A DNA stretch of 64,000 nucleotides from Nocardia sp. NRRL S-836 (lineage in GTDB: Bacteria; Actinomycetota; Actinomycetes; Mycobacteriales; Pseudonocardiaceae). The notes under the pieces were generated by a model. It did no database searches. It saw only the letters and a program-made list of their open reading frames with translations, and was not told the DNA's origin. A program made the position numbers and the translations under genes. Positions 57,801 through 60,800 of the stretch are shown one piece after another (the first letter of the stretch is position 1; each line of letters starts with the position of its first letter). The stretch is taken from contig NZ_LGDY01000101.1 in the NCBI RefSeq assembly GCF_001279525.1, forward strand, positions 79,039 through 143,038. Direction: 5' to 3'.

Positions 57801-60800
57801 GGAGGTGATCGCCCGGCATCCGGCGCTGCGCAGCGGGTTCGTGTGGGAGGGCGTCAGCGAACCCGTGCAGATCGTGCTGTCCGAGGTCGACGTGCCGCTC
57901 GCCACCCGTGACTGGTCCGGCCTGGACGAGGCGACGCAACAGGTGCGGTTGCAGGAGTTGCTGGACGAGGACCGCGCGCTGGGGTTCGACCTGGCGGCGC
58001 CGCCGTTGCTGCGGCTGTACCTCGTCGACCGCGGCAACGGGCAGAACTGGCTGATCTGGGGCCTCTACCAGGGGTTGTGCGACGGGTGGAGCCTGCCCGT
58101 GGTGATGGACGAGGTGTCCGTCGCCTACCAGCGGGGGTCGCTGCCGCCGGCACGGCCGTACCGCGACTACATCGCCTGGCTCGACCGGCGCGATCCCGCT
58201 GACACCGAAGAGTTCTGGCGCACCTACCTGGCCGGGTTCGAGGCGCCCACGGCACTGCCGGTGGACCGCCTGGCCGCGAGCCACCACGAGCAGGACCGCC
58301 GGCGCACCCACCTCGACAGGGACGTCACCACCCGGCTGGTGGAGCTGGCCCGGCGGGAACGCGTCACGCTCTCGACGGTCGTGCAGGCGGCGTGGGCCAA
58401 GGTGCTGTCGGCGTCCTCGGGCGAGGACGACGTGGTGTTCGGCCTGACCGTGTCCGGACGCCCGGCCGATCTGGCCGGGGTCGAGTCGATGGTCGGGTTG
58501 TTCATCAACACGCTGCCGGTGCGCGCGACCGTGCCCACGGGCAGGTCGTTCGCCGCCTGGCTGCCCGAACTGCAGGACAACCAGGTTGCCCTGCAACGGT
58601 TCGAGCACACGCCGCTGGTCGACGTGCAACGGTGGTCGGCTGTTCCGCATGGCCGCGGGTTGTTCGACAGCATCGTGGTGTTCGGCAACTACCCGCAGGA
58701 GGAGGCACCCGCCGACACCGGCGAGGACTGGGCCGACGCCGTCGAGTCGGTGGAGCAGGGCAACTACCCGCTCACCTTCGCCGTCGACCTGGAGGACACG
58801 CTCAAGATCGAGGCCGAGTTCTCCACGGCGGCGTTCGACGCCACCACCGTCGAACGCGTCCTCGACCAGCTCGTCGTCGTCCTCACCGCCGTCGCCCACG
58901 AGCCGGAGCTCGCGGTCGCCGACCTGCCGTTGCACCGTCCCGAGCAAGCGGCGCGGCTCGTGGCGCAGGGCGAGACGACGGTGCCACGGGCCGAACAGCC
59001 GGTGCCCGACCTGGTCCACAGCTGGGTGCACACCGACGCGGTGGCCGCGAAGTGCGGTGCCGAACGGCTGACGTTCGCCGAGCTCGGTGCTCGTGCGGAC
59101 GCACTGGCCGGTCGGCTCCGGCAGGCCGGTGTGACCGTGGAGTCGCCGGTCGCCGTGCTGGTGCCACGGGGGATCGAGCTGGCGGTGGCGTTCCAGGGCG
59201 TGCTGCGCTCCGGCGGTGTCTACGTGCCGATCAACCCGGGGCTTCCCGCCGAACGGCTGGAGTTCCTGCTGGCCGACTCCGGCGCGGTCGCGGCGGTCAC
59301 CACCGAGGCCCTGGCCGGTGAGCTGGCCGGGTTCACGGGCGAGGTGCTGCTGGTCGGCGGCACCGCAGAAGTCTGCGGTGAGCCGCTGGCGCCGATCGAT
59401 CCCGACTCGTTGGCGTACATCGCTTACACGTCGGGCTCGACCGGCCGTCCGAAGGGCGTCGCGGTCACGCACGGCGCGCTGTCGTCGTACGTGGCGGGAT
59501 GGCGGGCTGGGCTCGCGGACGTGGGCGGTCCGGGTGCGGTGCTGTCGATGTCGGGGCCTGGGTTCGACGTGTCGATCGGTGACATGACGCGTGCGCTGGC
59601 GTTCGGGCAGACCGTGGTGTTCCTGCCGCACGACGAGCACGTGTCCGTGGAGTCGTTGCACAGCACGCTGTCCGCTGACGGTGTGGCGATCGCGGAGATC
59701 GTGCCCGGCATGCTCCTGCGTGACCTGGCGGCACACTGCCGCACGGCCGGTCCGGTGGACAGTCTGCGGCTGGTGATCTCCGGTACGGACCTGTGGACTC
59801 ACGAAGCGCTCACCACAGCCGTCGCCGAGGTGGCACCGAACGCGGTGGCGGGCAACGTCTTCGGCGTCACCGAGGCGGCGATCGACTCGATCTTCCACCC
59901 GGTCGCCGACGACCACCCGCAGGCCGTGGTGCCCATCGGCACACCGCTGGCCGGTGCCCGCGCCGTGATCGTCGACCACGCGATGCGCCCGGCGCCCGTC
60001 GGTGTCCCCGGTGAGCTGCTCGTCGGTGGCCCCGGCGTGGCGCGGGGGTACCTGAACCGGCCCGGCCTGACCGCGGAACGGTTCGTGCCCGACGTGTTCA
60101 CCGGTTCCGGTGGGCGGCTTTATCGCACGGGCGACCGGGCGCGGTGGCGTGCCGACGGGACGATCGAGTTCCTGGGGCGGGTGGACGAGCAGGTCAAGAT
60201 CCGGGGTTACCGGGTGGAGCCCGGCGAGGTCGAGGTCGTCCTCGGCGACCACCCGGACGTGCGTGATGTTGTTGTGGTCGCACGGGATGGCGGCCCGCAC
60301 GGCGGCAAACGGCTTGTCGCGTATGTCGTCGCGGAAGGCGACTTCAACGCGAAGGTCCTGCGGTCCTGGTTGCGGGAGCGGGTGCCGGACTACCTGGTGC
60401 CGTCGGTGTTCGTCGCCTTGGAACGGTTGCCGCTCACCCCGAACGGCAAGGTCGACCGGCGCGGGTTGCCCGATCCGGAGCCCGAAGCGGTCGGCGAGGT
60501 CTTCGAGGCGCCGCGGACGTCCGTCGAGGACACCCTGGCAGCGGTGTGGGCGCAGGTCCTGGGCCTCGAACGGGTCGGTGTCCACGACAACTTCTTCGAG
60601 CTCGGCGGTGACTCGATCCTGAGCCTGCAGATCGTGGCCAGGACGAGGGCGGCGGGCTGGGGTGTCGACGTGGCGGACGTGTTCGCCCACCAGACCATCG
60701 CCGAGCTCGCACCCGTCGTGCGCGACACGCCCAAGGCGACGCTGGCGGAACAGGGTGTCGTCACCGGGCCCGTGCCGCTCACGCCGATCCAGCACTGGTT